From NCBI RefSeq assembly GCF_022343555.1, contig NZ_JAKQZH010000002.1, positions 434,001 through 498,000 on the forward strand: a stretch of 64,000 bases of DNA, in the 5' to 3' direction. The notes under the pieces were generated by a model that saw only the letters and a program-made list of their open reading frames with translations, had not been told where the DNA came from and did no database searches. The number at the start of each line of letters is the position of its first letter. Positions within the stretch are counted from its first letter, which is position 1. This stretch comes from Marinobacter sp. C7. GTDB taxonomy: Bacteria; Pseudomonadota; Gammaproteobacteria; Pseudomonadales; Oleiphilaceae. A program made the translations under genes and the position numbers. Positions 56,903-64,000 of this stretch are shown one piece after another.

Positions 56903-58012
56903 TCAGATAGCGGCTGCCCGCTCGGCTGCCCAGACCAGACTTGTGCTCACCACAGCCAGCAGCAGGACCGGCACGACAGCGCGCTGGTAAAGCTGCCAGC
57001 GCGAGAGCAGATACAAAACCGGGAAGCCCAGTGCCAGCAGCCCCAGCTGCCCCACCTCGACACCCAGGTTGAATCCGGCCAGCGCCAGGGCCATGTCTGA
57101 CACACCATTGGTCAGATCCCCCAGTACACTCGCAAAGCCAAAACCGTGTATCAGGCCGAAGGCGAACGCCAGCTTCCAGGTTTTCTGGCCAAGCACGGGC
57201 CAGATCACGTTCACTGCCGCGACGGCAATGGACACTGCGATGACGGTCTCGACCCAGGCGATGGGCAGGGTCACCAGGTCCAGGGCCGCCAGTGCCAGCG
57301 TGATGGAGTGAGCGACGGTGAAGGCGGTGACGATTCCGGCGAGCCGGAGAATCCGGGCTCTGGCAGTGCCGTTCCCGGTGTCTTTGGCCATCAGGCTGAC
57401 CGGCAGGACAAGAACCAGCAGGAACAGGATGTGATCCAGTCCGATCAGCAGATGAATCACGCCCTCCACAAGAAACGTGGTGAAGGTCTCCAGTGGTCGG
57501 GAGGAGCCGGGGACCAATTGTAACGTGTTCCGGTCCGGGGAGAGCACTGCAAGGGTGGAGCCGGAATCCGAGCTGATCCGGACCAGTCCCCTGTGGAGGC
57601 TGTCCCGGTCAAACAGCAGCGAATAGCGGAGCTGTTCGGGATACTCTCCAGCCGGACAGTTGATCCGGTAACGTGCCGCCGCATAGCGACCGTCGCTGTG
57701 ACGGCTCAGGCCCCACTCCAGACCCTGAAGACGGCAAGCACCGGACCTGGCCAGGACCTCAAACCCGGCTTCCACCGTTCGGGTGATGGCCGCGCGTTGG
57801 CTGCGAACCTCCCGGCCCGTGATTTGCCGATCCTGGTTCTGGTCCAGCGGCACCAGCAGGGCAAGGTCCCGCAGGGCCACATCGATCCGCAGTTCACCCG
57901 TGCCGGAATCCAGGTAGAGAAAGCTGTCGCTGGCCTTATGGGCCAGGGCGGGGGTGCTCAGGAGCAGGACTGCCAGTAGCAGTAGCCACGGTTTCGTGAG
58001 TCCGGGTGCCAT
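56903..58012 (-). CDS. HupE/UreJ-family membrane protein
   Basis: This 369-residue protein has a signal peptide (LLLLAVLLLSTPALAHKASDS), a periplasmic beta domain (about 30-170) and a six-helix HupE/UreJ-type membrane domain with conserved histidines (HLLIGLDHILFLLVLVLP, HSITLAL, GLIHGFGFAS). The family is linked to nickel or other transition metals. Its ATG overlaps the TPR stop (TAATG). It is the last gene of the unit that begins with the DUF4331 protein. Confidence 0.85.
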   Translation of the reverse strand: MAPGLTKPWLLLLAVLLLSTPALAHKASDSFLYLDSGTGELRIDVALRDLALLVPLDQNQDRQITGREVRSQRAAITRTVEAGFEVLARSGACRLQGLEWGLSRHSDGRYAAARYRINCPAGEYPEQLRYSLLFDRDSLHRGLVRISSDSGSTLAVLSPDRNTLQLVPGSSRPLETFTTFLVEGVIHLLIGLDHILFLLVLVLPVSLMAKDTGNGTARARILRLAGIVTAFTVAHSITLALAALDLVTLPIAWVETVIAVSIAVAAVNVIWPVLGQKTWKLAFAFGLIHGFGFASVLGDLTNGVSDMALALAGFNLGVEVGQLGLLALGFPVLYLLSRWQLYQRAVVPVLLLAVVSTSLVWAAERAAAI

Positions 58013-59232
58013 TACGAAGCGTCCTCCGGATAGCGGGCATCGGTTTGCCCGTGATGTTTCAGCCACTGGCGCAGAATCGCGAGCGTGTCCGGATTTCCGG
58101 CGGCCTGCGCGGCGCGTAACAGCAGCCGGGTATCCAGGGGTTCGCGCTGGGATCGCCAGTTGTCCCGGGCCTGTTCCAGCGCCTGCCCGGGCCGGGCCTC
58201 CACATCCAGCAGGAAGCGGGCATAATCGCGCTGATGCAGCAACGCCCCGCGCCATTGGGCTTCGCTGAAGCGCTCCCGGAGTTGTCGGATCAGGGTATCC
58301 TGGTCGGGATGATGGCTGCGGAGCATGGCGATGGCGCGAATGACCGCCAGCGAATCCACTCGCTCATGGCCCTCGGTGAGCGCCAGCACCTCCCGATGGT
58401 TGCCTTTCTGAAGGTGCCAGTCGGCAAGTTGTGCCCGGGTGTAGAGATCGGAGGGCGAGGCCGACAGCACCTGTTGCCAGTGCTTTTCCGCCACCGTCCA
58501 GCCCAGTTGCGCTGCGATGTCTCCGAGGGTTCCCTCTGCCCAGAGCCGGGCCGTCGGGCTCTCGCTATCGGCGTCTGCCAACAACGTCTCGAGTGCCCGA
58601 TACGCGGCTTCCGGCTCGCCGGTCCTGGCGGTAACCTGGGCGGAGCAACTCGCAGCGATCAAACCCGGATACTGGCGGGTCAGCTGACGGCATTGGTGTG
58701 CCGCCTCGGGGTAGCGGCCCTGTACGGTTTCCAGGTTGGCCAGGGTCAGGCGGGCCTGAATCCGGTGCTGGCGGTTGCGGCTGCGCTCCAGCACAACGGC
58801 AAGATCCTCCCGCGCCTGCTCGAACCGGTGCAGGCTCTGGTAGAGCGTGGCCCGGAGTACCAGCAGGCGATCATTGAGGGGGGACTCGGGCCATCGCTGG
58901 AAAAGCCGTTCGGCGTACCCGAGATAGCGGGGGTCGCCAGTACCGCGTGCCTGCCCGATAAGATCCTGAACCCGATCCGCGAGTTCAGTTGCCGAAGTCG
59001 GGAGTTGTTCGGGCACCGGCGGAGCCTCTGGCAGGGTCGCCAGCACCGCGTCGTCCGAAAAATCGCTTTGGATTGGGCTCGTCGCTGCCTGCAAGGGGTG
59101 TGGAGACAACAACAGGCCAGCGAGGCCGAGCCCAAACCAAAAAGCCCTGCCCCGAAAGGCAGGGAGGAAGGTCGCCGGACACTGGCCAGGTCGTGTCCGG
59201 CTGCCTTTGGTGTTAACGGAAAAGATCGTCAT
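58012..59232 (-). CDS. Exported TPR-repeat protein
   Basis: This 406-residue protein has an N-terminal hydrophobic segment, probably a signal peptide or anchor (AFWFGLGLAGLLLSPHPLQA), followed by TPR-like helices over most of the length (for example LLVLRATLYQSLHRFEQAREDLAVVL and LTLANLETVQGRYPEAAHQC). It would act as a periplasmic protein-protein scaffold. It overlaps the lipoprotein gene by 20 bases and the HupE gene by 1. Confidence 0.75.
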   Translation of the reverse strand: MTIFSVNTKGSRTRPGQCPATFLPAFRGRAFWFGLGLAGLLLSPHPLQAATSPIQSDFSDDAVLATLPEAPPVPEQLPTSATELADRVQDLIGQARGTGDPRYLGYAERLFQRWPESPLNDRLLVLRATLYQSLHRFEQAREDLAVVLERSRNRQHRIQARLTLANLETVQGRYPEAAHQCRQLTRQYPGLIAASCSAQVTARTGEPEAAYRALETLLADADSESPTARLWAEGTLGDIAAQLGWTVAEKHWQQVLSASPSDLYTRAQLADWHLQKGNHREVLALTEGHERVDSLAVIRAIAMLRSHHPDQDTLIRQLRERFSEAQWRGALLHQRDYARFLLDVEARPGQALEQARDNWRSQREPLDTRLLLRAAQAAGNPDTLAILRQWLKHHGQTDARYPEDAS

Positions 59233-59443
59233 AGGCCTGTGGGTTATTCTGGTCGTTAAAGCTGAAGGCGACCGGGTTGATGGCGACCGGCGCCTTCACG
59301 GTGCCGGTGGCGGCAATCTGGGCCTTCACGAAGGTTGTGAAGTCCACAGACGGTTCCGGTCGGCCGTTGCCGGAACTGCCAGAGCAGGCGCTCAGACCGG
59401 CTGCCAATAACCCAACGGCGGTTAATCGGAGTAGCGTTCTCAT
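59213..59443 (-). CDS. Small lipoprotein
   Basis: This 76-residue precursor has a clear lipobox (LSAC, about residue 20) after a short hydrophobic signal, then a mature part of about 57 residues. The start at 59443 has AAGAGG eight bases upstream. It lies between the DUF4331 and TPR genes in one unit. Function is unknown. Confidence 0.75.
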   Translation of the reverse strand: MRTLLRLTAVGLLAAGLSACSGSSGNGRPEPSVDFTTFVKAQIAATGTVKAPVAINPVAFSFNDQNNPQAYDDLFR

Positions 59444-59455
59444 GGCTCGCACCTC

Positions 59456-60940
59456 TTACTCGTTGGGTGAACCTGCAATCGGTGTTGCCAGGTAAGGGAA
59501 GACCTCGTAGTCCGCCGGCAAGGTCGCCGGATCTGCGGCCAGCTGGACGCCGTCGGTGTAGGCAAGTCCGCCATCTGGCGCATCGGCCGGGTCGGCCAGT
59601 ACACCCATCGCGACTCGCAATGCGATATCGACGGTATCGTCATAAGGCCGACGGCCGTTCGGGAAGCCCGCATTATCGCCACCGAGCACGCCCAGATCGG
59701 ATTGGGAGTCCAGCGGCGTCGCCGCGATGGCGGGGTTCAGGCGCAGCATTTCGGAAGCGGTCACGCCCACCGGCATATTGACCCCCGGTACCCCGGTCAG
59801 GAAGGCCGTAATCAGATCGTTCCGCGGGAAATTATTGGGCGCCTGCACCGGGAACAGAACTTCCAGCAGCTCCGGCAAGGTCGGATGAGTCACATAGGTC
59901 AGGAACTGGCCATCATCCCTGGGCTCACTGGCATTGAAACGATCCTTGTCCTTGAGGCCGATCACCACCTCATTCACGAGCGGCATGCCCAGACGGGAAA
60001 CCTGGGTGTAGGCGCCACCCTCGACGGTTGCCCCCTTGCCGTCCGCAGAAGGCGCAGGATTGAGCACACGGGCCTGACGCACGCTGGCCGTGGTCCAGGC
60101 ACCGATCACCGGCTGACCGTTCGAGTTCACGGCTGAACCGGTCAGGCAGTCCGTCGGGACTTCCAGCGCCAACGAGGTGACGTTCTTGTCTGCCAGATCA
60201 CCAGGCCCCTCGCCGTTGCGTGCGCCGAGCGGGTTGGTATTCACGAGGTCAAAGATTTCGCCCAGGTTGACGGCAAACGCCTCTTTGCGCTGGCCGACGA
60301 AAACCCTGCCGTTGGTGTTACAGCCCGGGATGTCGATGCCGAACACATGCTGGTTTGCATAGGCTGCATAGTCGGCGAACGACTTCGCGCCGATGTTATC
60401 CAGCGGCTTGGCGAAGGTCTCGGTACCGGTGCTCACGTTGGTCGCGGTCTGCACCGTGCCGGTATTCCGGTCACCGGTAACAACCTTCACGCTGTACTCC
60501 TGGCGAAGCTGGACATTGGCGTTGTCGGTCGCGTCGCCGATGTTCTTCAGCGGGACAGAGACTATTTCAGTGGCGCCGTCGGGACCCACCGGCAGCTGTA
60601 TGTCGTTCAGAACGTCCTGGAGCTCAAACCGGAACGTCAGATCCTCTACTGCGTCACCATCGTTATCCACATGGATCTCGTAGATGGCGTCGTCGTCCAG
60701 GTCGAAGTAATTCGGGCCGCCGTAGGCATCCTGCAGGGGCAGATAATTGGCAATAAGGGTCACAAATCCTTCACGGCCGGATTCGTAGCTGCGAAACATG
60801 TAGAAGTCGGTACCATCGACCTTGGGCACTTCCGTGATGAACGGAGCCTCCCGGTGGCTCGAGGCCTCGCTCAGGCCCGCAGTCAGCACAGCGCTGGCGA
60901 CAGCAACCGTGAGGCCGGACCGTTTTAGTACGTTGTTCAT
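59456..60940 (-). CDS. DUF4331-family exported protein
   Basis: This 494-residue secreted protein begins with a signal peptide (AVASAVLTAGLSEA) and the typical DUF4331 opening SSHREAPFITEVPKVDGTDFYMFRSYE. The body has many aspartates, possibly for metal or sugar binding. The ATG at 60940 has GAGGAGA upstream. It is the first gene of a unit with a lipoprotein, TPR and HupE protein, divergent from an ECF sigma gene. Confidence 0.88.
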   Translation of the reverse strand: MNNVLKRSGLTVAVASAVLTAGLSEASSHREAPFITEVPKVDGTDFYMFRSYESGREGFVTLIANYLPLQDAYGGPNYFDLDDDAIYEIHVDNDGDAVEDLTFRFELQDVLNDIQLPVGPDGATEIVSVPLKNIGDATDNANVQLRQEYSVKVVTGDRNTGTVQTATNVSTGTETFAKPLDNIGAKSFADYAAYANQHVFGIDIPGCNTNGRVFVGQRKEAFAVNLGEIFDLVNTNPLGARNGEGPGDLADKNVTSLALEVPTDCLTGSAVNSNGQPVIGAWTTASVRQARVLNPAPSADGKGATVEGGAYTQVSRLGMPLVNEVVIGLKDKDRFNASEPRDDGQFLTYVTHPTLPELLEVLFPVQAPNNFPRNDLITAFLTGVPGVNMPVGVTASEMLRLNPAIAATPLDSQSDLGVLGGDNAGFPNGRRPYDDTVDIALRVAMGVLADPADAPDGGLAYTDGVQLAADPATLPADYEVFPYLATPIAGSPNE

Positions 60941-60981
60941 CCCGTTCTCCTCAGGCAATTATTTTGTGGTGTTGCACTGGG

Positions 60982-61012
60982 GGTAACGGGCGAGCACACC
61001 GGACAGATGCAC
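60982..61012 (-). promoter_or_regulatory. Candidate ECF promoter for the DUF4331 unit
   Basis: On the minus strand GTGCATCT, 16 bases, then CGTTACC. The divergent sigma gene has GTGCATCC-N16-CGTATTA. Shared -35 and -10 cores at identical spacing suggest one sigma controls both. Confidence 0.6.
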
Positions 61013-61044
61013 AACCGAATAAAAAATTCCGGAATGCCCCGGGC

Positions 61045-61075
61045 GTGCATCCCTCAAGCCGGCTGCCGCGTATTA
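61045..61075 (+). promoter_or_regulatory. Candidate autoregulated ECF promoter
   Basis: GTGCATCC, 16 bases, then CGTATTA, about 35 bases before the sigma gene. It pairs with the motif at 60982-61012 on the other strand. Confidence 0.6.
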
Positions 61076-61107
61076 CCCGAAGATAACCAGGATAAAAAGG
61101 GGTAGGT

Positions 61108-61665
61108 ATGGCACAGACCGATGCCGATCAGGATCAGCTCATGCGGCTGCTGATGAAGATTGCCCAGCAGGATCGACGGGCCTTCCAGGAACTGTATGAA
61201 AGCATCGCAGCGCGCATGTTCGGGCTGTGCCTCAGGCTTGCCGGGCAGCGGGAGCTGGCGGAGGAGGCGCTCCAGGACGCCTTTATCCAGATCTGGCACC
61301 GCGCCGGTGAATACCACAGTGACCGGGGCGCACCCCTGAGCTGGATGATGACCATTGCCCGCTACCGGACCCTGGATCTCGTCCGGGCCCGCAAGGCGCG
61401 GCAGGCCACCAGCGATGACGATCTGCATGATCTCGACGATGGCCGCGAGGGGCCGCTGGAATTTTCCCTGCGTGAAGCCGGTGCCGAAAAGCTGACCGGT
61501 TGCCTCGATGAGTTATCGGACGTTCAGCGTGACAGCATCCTGTTGTCCTATTACCGTGGCTTTACCCATGAAGAGCTGGCCCAGGCCCTGAGCTCTCCCA
61601 TCGGCACCGTGAAGAGCTGGATCAGGCGCGGGCTGATGGCTTTGAAAAGGTGCCTTGAACAATGA
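61108..61665 (+). CDS. ECF sigma factor (SigK-like)
   Basis: This 185-residue ECF sigma factor has region 2 (LAEEALQDAFIQIWHRAGEY, then LSWMMTIARYRTLDLVRARK) and region 4 (LSDVQRDSILLSYYRGFTHEELAQALSSPIGTVKSWIRRGL). Its partner, downstream, is an RskA-type anti-sigma factor. Both the sigma gene and the divergent DUF4331 unit carry the same promoter motif, so the regulon includes those exported proteins. GGGG upstream of the ATG is a usable ribosome site. Confidence 0.9.
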   Translation: MAQTDADQDQLMRLLMKIAQQDRRAFQELYESIAARMFGLCLRLAGQRELAEEALQDAFIQIWHRAGEYHSDRGAPLSWMMTIARYRTLDLVRARKARQATSDDDLHDLDDGREGPLEFSLREAGAEKLTGCLDELSDVQRDSILLSYYRGFTHEELAQALSSPIGTVKSWIRRGLMALKRCLEQ

Positions 61666-62357
61666 AAAAGACACCGGAACGCATTGAAGCACTGGCGGCG
61701 GAATATGTTCTCGGCTCCCTCAGGGGCGCCGCCCGCCGCCGTTTTGAACAGTGGATGATGGAATCGGGCCGGGTGCGTCAGGAAGTCTGGTTCTGGGAAG
61801 AAAAGCTCGGAGGTCTGGCCGAGGACGTCCCCGAGAACCAGCCTCCCGCTTCGGTCTGGAAAAACATCGAGCGCAGGCTGTGGGGTGCGGAACAACCCGC
61901 TGACAACACGGTTCGCGGCCTCGGCCGCTGGTTCTGGCCGAGCTGGAGCATGTTGGCGACGGCGGCGGTACTGGTTCTGGCGGTTGTGCTGGTCCAGCAG
62001 CCCCGCCCGACCGGGGAGCAGCTCTCCGGCGCCATCGTGCAGGCAAACCTGGAAGACCCGCTCTGGCTGGTCAGTGAATCCGGCGCCGAGAACCTGCTGA
62101 AACTGCGCTCGGTCGCTGCCAGCGCGGCAGAGGCCGGGAAGGACTACGAGCTGTGGGTGGTGCCGGAGAACGGTCAGCCGCTCTCCCTGGGCGTCATTCC
62201 CGCTGGCGGCGTTCACCAGGTCCGGCTGAGTGACGAGGCCCGCGAGGCGCTGTCCCGGAGCCGGACCCTGGCCATCAGTCTGGAGCCCCGGGGTGGTTCG
62301 CCGACCGGTGCGCCCACCGGACCGATCCTGCACGTGACCAAGCTTTACTCACTGTAG
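61662..62357 (+). CDS. RskA-type membrane anti-sigma factor
   Basis: This 231-residue protein has an N-terminal cytoplasmic sigma-binding region (EALAAEYVLGSLRGAARRRFEQWM), one membrane helix about residue 105 (MLATAAVLVLAVVLVQQ) and a periplasmic RskA domain (DYELWVVPENGQPLSLGVI). It should hold the sigma factor until periplasmic stress triggers proteolysis. It overlaps the sigma gene by 4 bases. Confidence 0.88.
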   Translation: MKKTPERIEALAAEYVLGSLRGAARRRFEQWMMESGRVRQEVWFWEEKLGGLAEDVPENQPPASVWKNIERRLWGAEQPADNTVRGLGRWFWPSWSMLATAAVLVLAVVLVQQPRPTGEQLSGAIVQANLEDPLWLVSESGAENLLKLRSVAASAAEAGKDYELWVVPENGQPLSLGVIPAGGVHQVRLSDEAREALSRSRTLAISLEPRGGSPTGAPTGPILHVTKLYSL

Positions 62358-62457
62358 GCTCGCACCGGCAATTCGGACCGTGGTTATAAGGGCATTTACC
62401 CATGCCCTCGCCACGGTTCGTAATTCATTCCCATTCGGGTTTGGTCACTGATTGCGC

Positions 62458-62463
62458 TATAAT
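62458..62463 (+). promoter_or_regulatory. Possible -10 box for metNI
   Basis: A TATAAT hexamer about 38 bases before the metN start in the 143-base gap. No well-spaced -35 was found. No SAM-riboswitch structure is evident in the gap. Confidence 0.35.
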
Positions 62464-62500
62464 CGGCGGCTTTTAACGCTGCACCCACAAGGCGCTGACT

Positions 62501-63508
62501 GTGATTGTATTTGACCAGGTACAGAAGTCGTATCAGGTAGGTGGCCGGGCGATCCCCGCGCTGCACCCGACCGATATGACCATCGAAACCGGCGAGGTAT
62601 TCGGCATCGTCGGTCACTCCGGGGCGGGCAAGTCCACCCTGGTGCGTCTGATCAACCTGCTGGAGCCACCCTCCGGCGGCCGCATCCTGATCGACGACGA
62701 AGACATCACCGGCTATAACCCGTCCGAGCTCCGGGCCTTCCGCCGCAAGGTGGGCATGATCTTCCAGCACTTTAACCTGCTGTCCTCCAAGACCGTGGCG
62801 GACAACATCGCCTTCCCGATGAAGCTGGCCGGCATCTATTCGAAAACCGAGATCCGGGAGCGGGTCGAGGAACTGCTGGCGCGGGTCAGCCTCACCGATC
62901 ACGCCAACAAGTACCCGTCCCAGCTCTCCGGTGGGCAGAAGCAGCGAGTGGGCATTGCCCGTGCCCTCGCCTGCCGCCCGACCATCCTGCTGTGTGACGA
63001 AGCCACCAGCGCCCTGGACCCGCAGACCACCCAGTCGGTCCTGAAACTGCTGGCGGACATCAACCGCGAGCTGGGCCTGACCATCGTACTGATCACCCAC
63101 GAGATGGACGTGGTGCGCCGCGTTTGCGACCGCGTGGCGGTGATGGACGCCGGCCGTGTGGTGGAAATGGGGCCGGTCAGCGAGGTGTTCCTGCACCCGC
63201 AGCATCCCACTACCCGGGATTTTGTATTCGAGAGCGAGAGCATCGACCACGAGGAACTGCAGGAAGACCTGCAGAAAGCCAATGGCCGCATCCTGCGCCT
63301 GACCTTCAAGGGCGAGTCCACCTACCAGCCGCTGCTGGGCAGCGTGGCCCGCAAGTCCGGGGTGGATTTCAGCATCCTGTCCGGGCGCATCGACCACATC
63401 AAGGATACCCCCTACGGCCAGCTGACCCTGTCCCTGGTCGGCGGTGACCTGAACGTGGCCATGCAGGAATTCGAAGCCGCTGACGTCCATGTGGAGGTGC
63501 TGCGCTGA
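62501..63508 (+). CDS. metN: D/L-methionine ABC transporter ATP-binding protein (MetN)
   Basis: This 335-residue ATPase of the methionine importer has Walker [10 protein letters not shown], signature LSGGQKQR, Walker [14 protein letters not shown] and the C-terminal NIL domain that senses methionine (the segment around [28 protein letters not shown]). The start codon is GTG. Its stop overlaps the metI start by one base. Confidence 0.95.
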   Translation: MIVFDQVQKSYQVGGRAIPALHPTDMTIETGEVFGIVGHSGAGKSTLVRLINLLEPPSGGRILIDDEDITGYNPSELRAFRRKVGMIFQHFNLLSSKTVADNIAFPMKLAGIYSKTEIRERVEELLARVSLTDHANKYPSQLSGGQKQRVGIARALACRPTILLCDEATSALDPQTTQSVLKLLADINRELGLTIVLITHEMDVVRRVCDRVAVMDAGRVVEMGPVSEVFLHPQHPTTRDFVFESESIDHEELQEDLQKANGRILRLTFKGESTYQPLLGSVARKSGVDFSILSGRIDHIKDTPYGQLTLSLVGGDLNVAMQEFEAADVHVEVLR

Positions 63509-64000
63509 TGGAAGCCTTACTGAGTAACGTCGACTGGAGCGAAATCGGCTGGGCCAGCTGGGATACCCTGGTCATGGTGGGCATGTCCCTGCTGTTCAGC
63601 GTGCTGATCGGCCTGCCCATCGGGGTGCTGTTGTTCCTGACCGGCAAGCGCCAGCTGCTGGAGCAGCCGGTGGCTTATGCCGTGCTGTCTTTTGTCGTGA
63701 ACGTGCTGCGATCGGTGCCGTTCATCATCCTTCTGATCGTGATGATTCCGTTCACCGTCATGCTTATCGGCACCTCGCTGGGGGTCGCCGGTGCCATCCC
63801 GCCGCTGGTGGCCGGTGGCGCGCCCTTCTTCGCCCGCCTGGTGGAAACCTCGCTGCGGGAAGTGGACCGGGGCATCATCGAAGCCACCCAGGCCATGGGC
63901 GCCAACGTGCGCCAGATCATCTTCGGGGCTTTGCTGCCCGAGGCGCTGCCGGGCATCATTGCCGGTATTACGGTGACCGCCATTACCCTGGTGTCGTATG
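63508..64000 (+). CDS. metI: Methionine ABC transporter permease (MetI), cut by window end
   Basis: Begins [20 protein letters not shown] with helices and the MetI pattern NVLRSVPFIILLIVMIPFTV; it continues to the window end in EALPGIIAGITVTA with no stop. It overlaps metN by one base (TGATG), so the two are translationally coupled. The binding protein metQ is expected just beyond the edge. Confidence 0.92.
   Translation, partial: MEALLSNVDWSEIGWASWDTLVMVGMSLLFSVLIGLPIGVLLFLTGKRQLLEQPVAYAVLSFVVNVLRSVPFIILLIVMIPFTVMLIGTSLGVAGAIPPLVAGGAPFFARLVETSLREVDRGIIEATQAMGANVRQIIFGALLPEALPGIIAGITVTAITLVSY

Noticed and set aside
62358..62500. SAM riboswitch before metNI
   Set aside because: The 143-base gap has no multi-stem structure or conserved SAM-box segments that I can see.

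Overview
The window looks like chromosomal DNA of a marine gammaproteobacterium, almost certainly Marinobacter or a close relative. The reasons are a wax-ester synthase/DGAT of the Marinobacter type (29714-31078), ectoine genes with their dedicated aspartokinase, moderately high GC with strong third-position bias, and Pseudomonas-like gene neighbourhoods. I see no rRNA, tRNA, CRISPR array, insertion sequence or prophage. About 60 protein genes are called, and the last one (metI) runs off the right edge.

Layout. 0.1-5.4 kb: an LpxH-like phosphoesterase, a TetR regulator with three operator copies facing a CMD-family protein, a TVP38 membrane protein, and an ECF sigma/anti-sigma pair next to a cysteine-rich 'NPCA' repeat c-type cytochrome. 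5.6-11.4 kb: an unassigned co-directional cluster (TVP38-flavoprotein fusion, radical SAM, Na+ symporter, ligand-depleted metallophosphoesterase). 11.4-16.2 kb: ectA, ectB and ask without ectC, then an RpoS-like sigma factor. 16.2-31.1 kb: housekeeping and lipid-related genes (tag, PPTase, pdxH, MHYT sensor, DUF748, yfbR, SDR, amidotransferase, AraC, TM2, WS/DGAT). 31.2-48.2 kb: a split nitrate/nitrite assimilation regulon (nirBD with a flavoprotein, nasR, nrt ABC transporter, nasA, FNT channel with a kinase/phosphatase), interrupted by a SprT-like peptidase and an orphan hcp. 48.2-50.6 kb: a TonB/ExbB/ExbD iron-type operon behind a Fur-like box. 50.7-56.9 kb: diguanylate cyclase, TauE, lytic transglycosylase, amidase and one unknown. 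56.9-62.4 kb: an ECF/RskA-type pair divergent from a DUF4331-lipoprotein-TPR-HupE operon. 62.5-64.0 kb: metNI.

How the genes work together. The strongest systems-level signal is the nitrate regulon. Four transcription units each carry a sigma54 -24/-12 element with exact spacing. Each is followed by a leader with a stem-loop that overlaps a T-tailed terminator, and nasR (NIT + ANTAR antiterminator) is encoded in the same region. This predicts double control: NtrC/sigma54 initiation and nitrate-dependent antitermination. Two ECF sigma loci also show paired promoter-like motifs that suggest self-contained regulons. A family of three large palindromic repeats around nirBD and the AraC gene has a conserved loop and co-varying stems that no gene explains.
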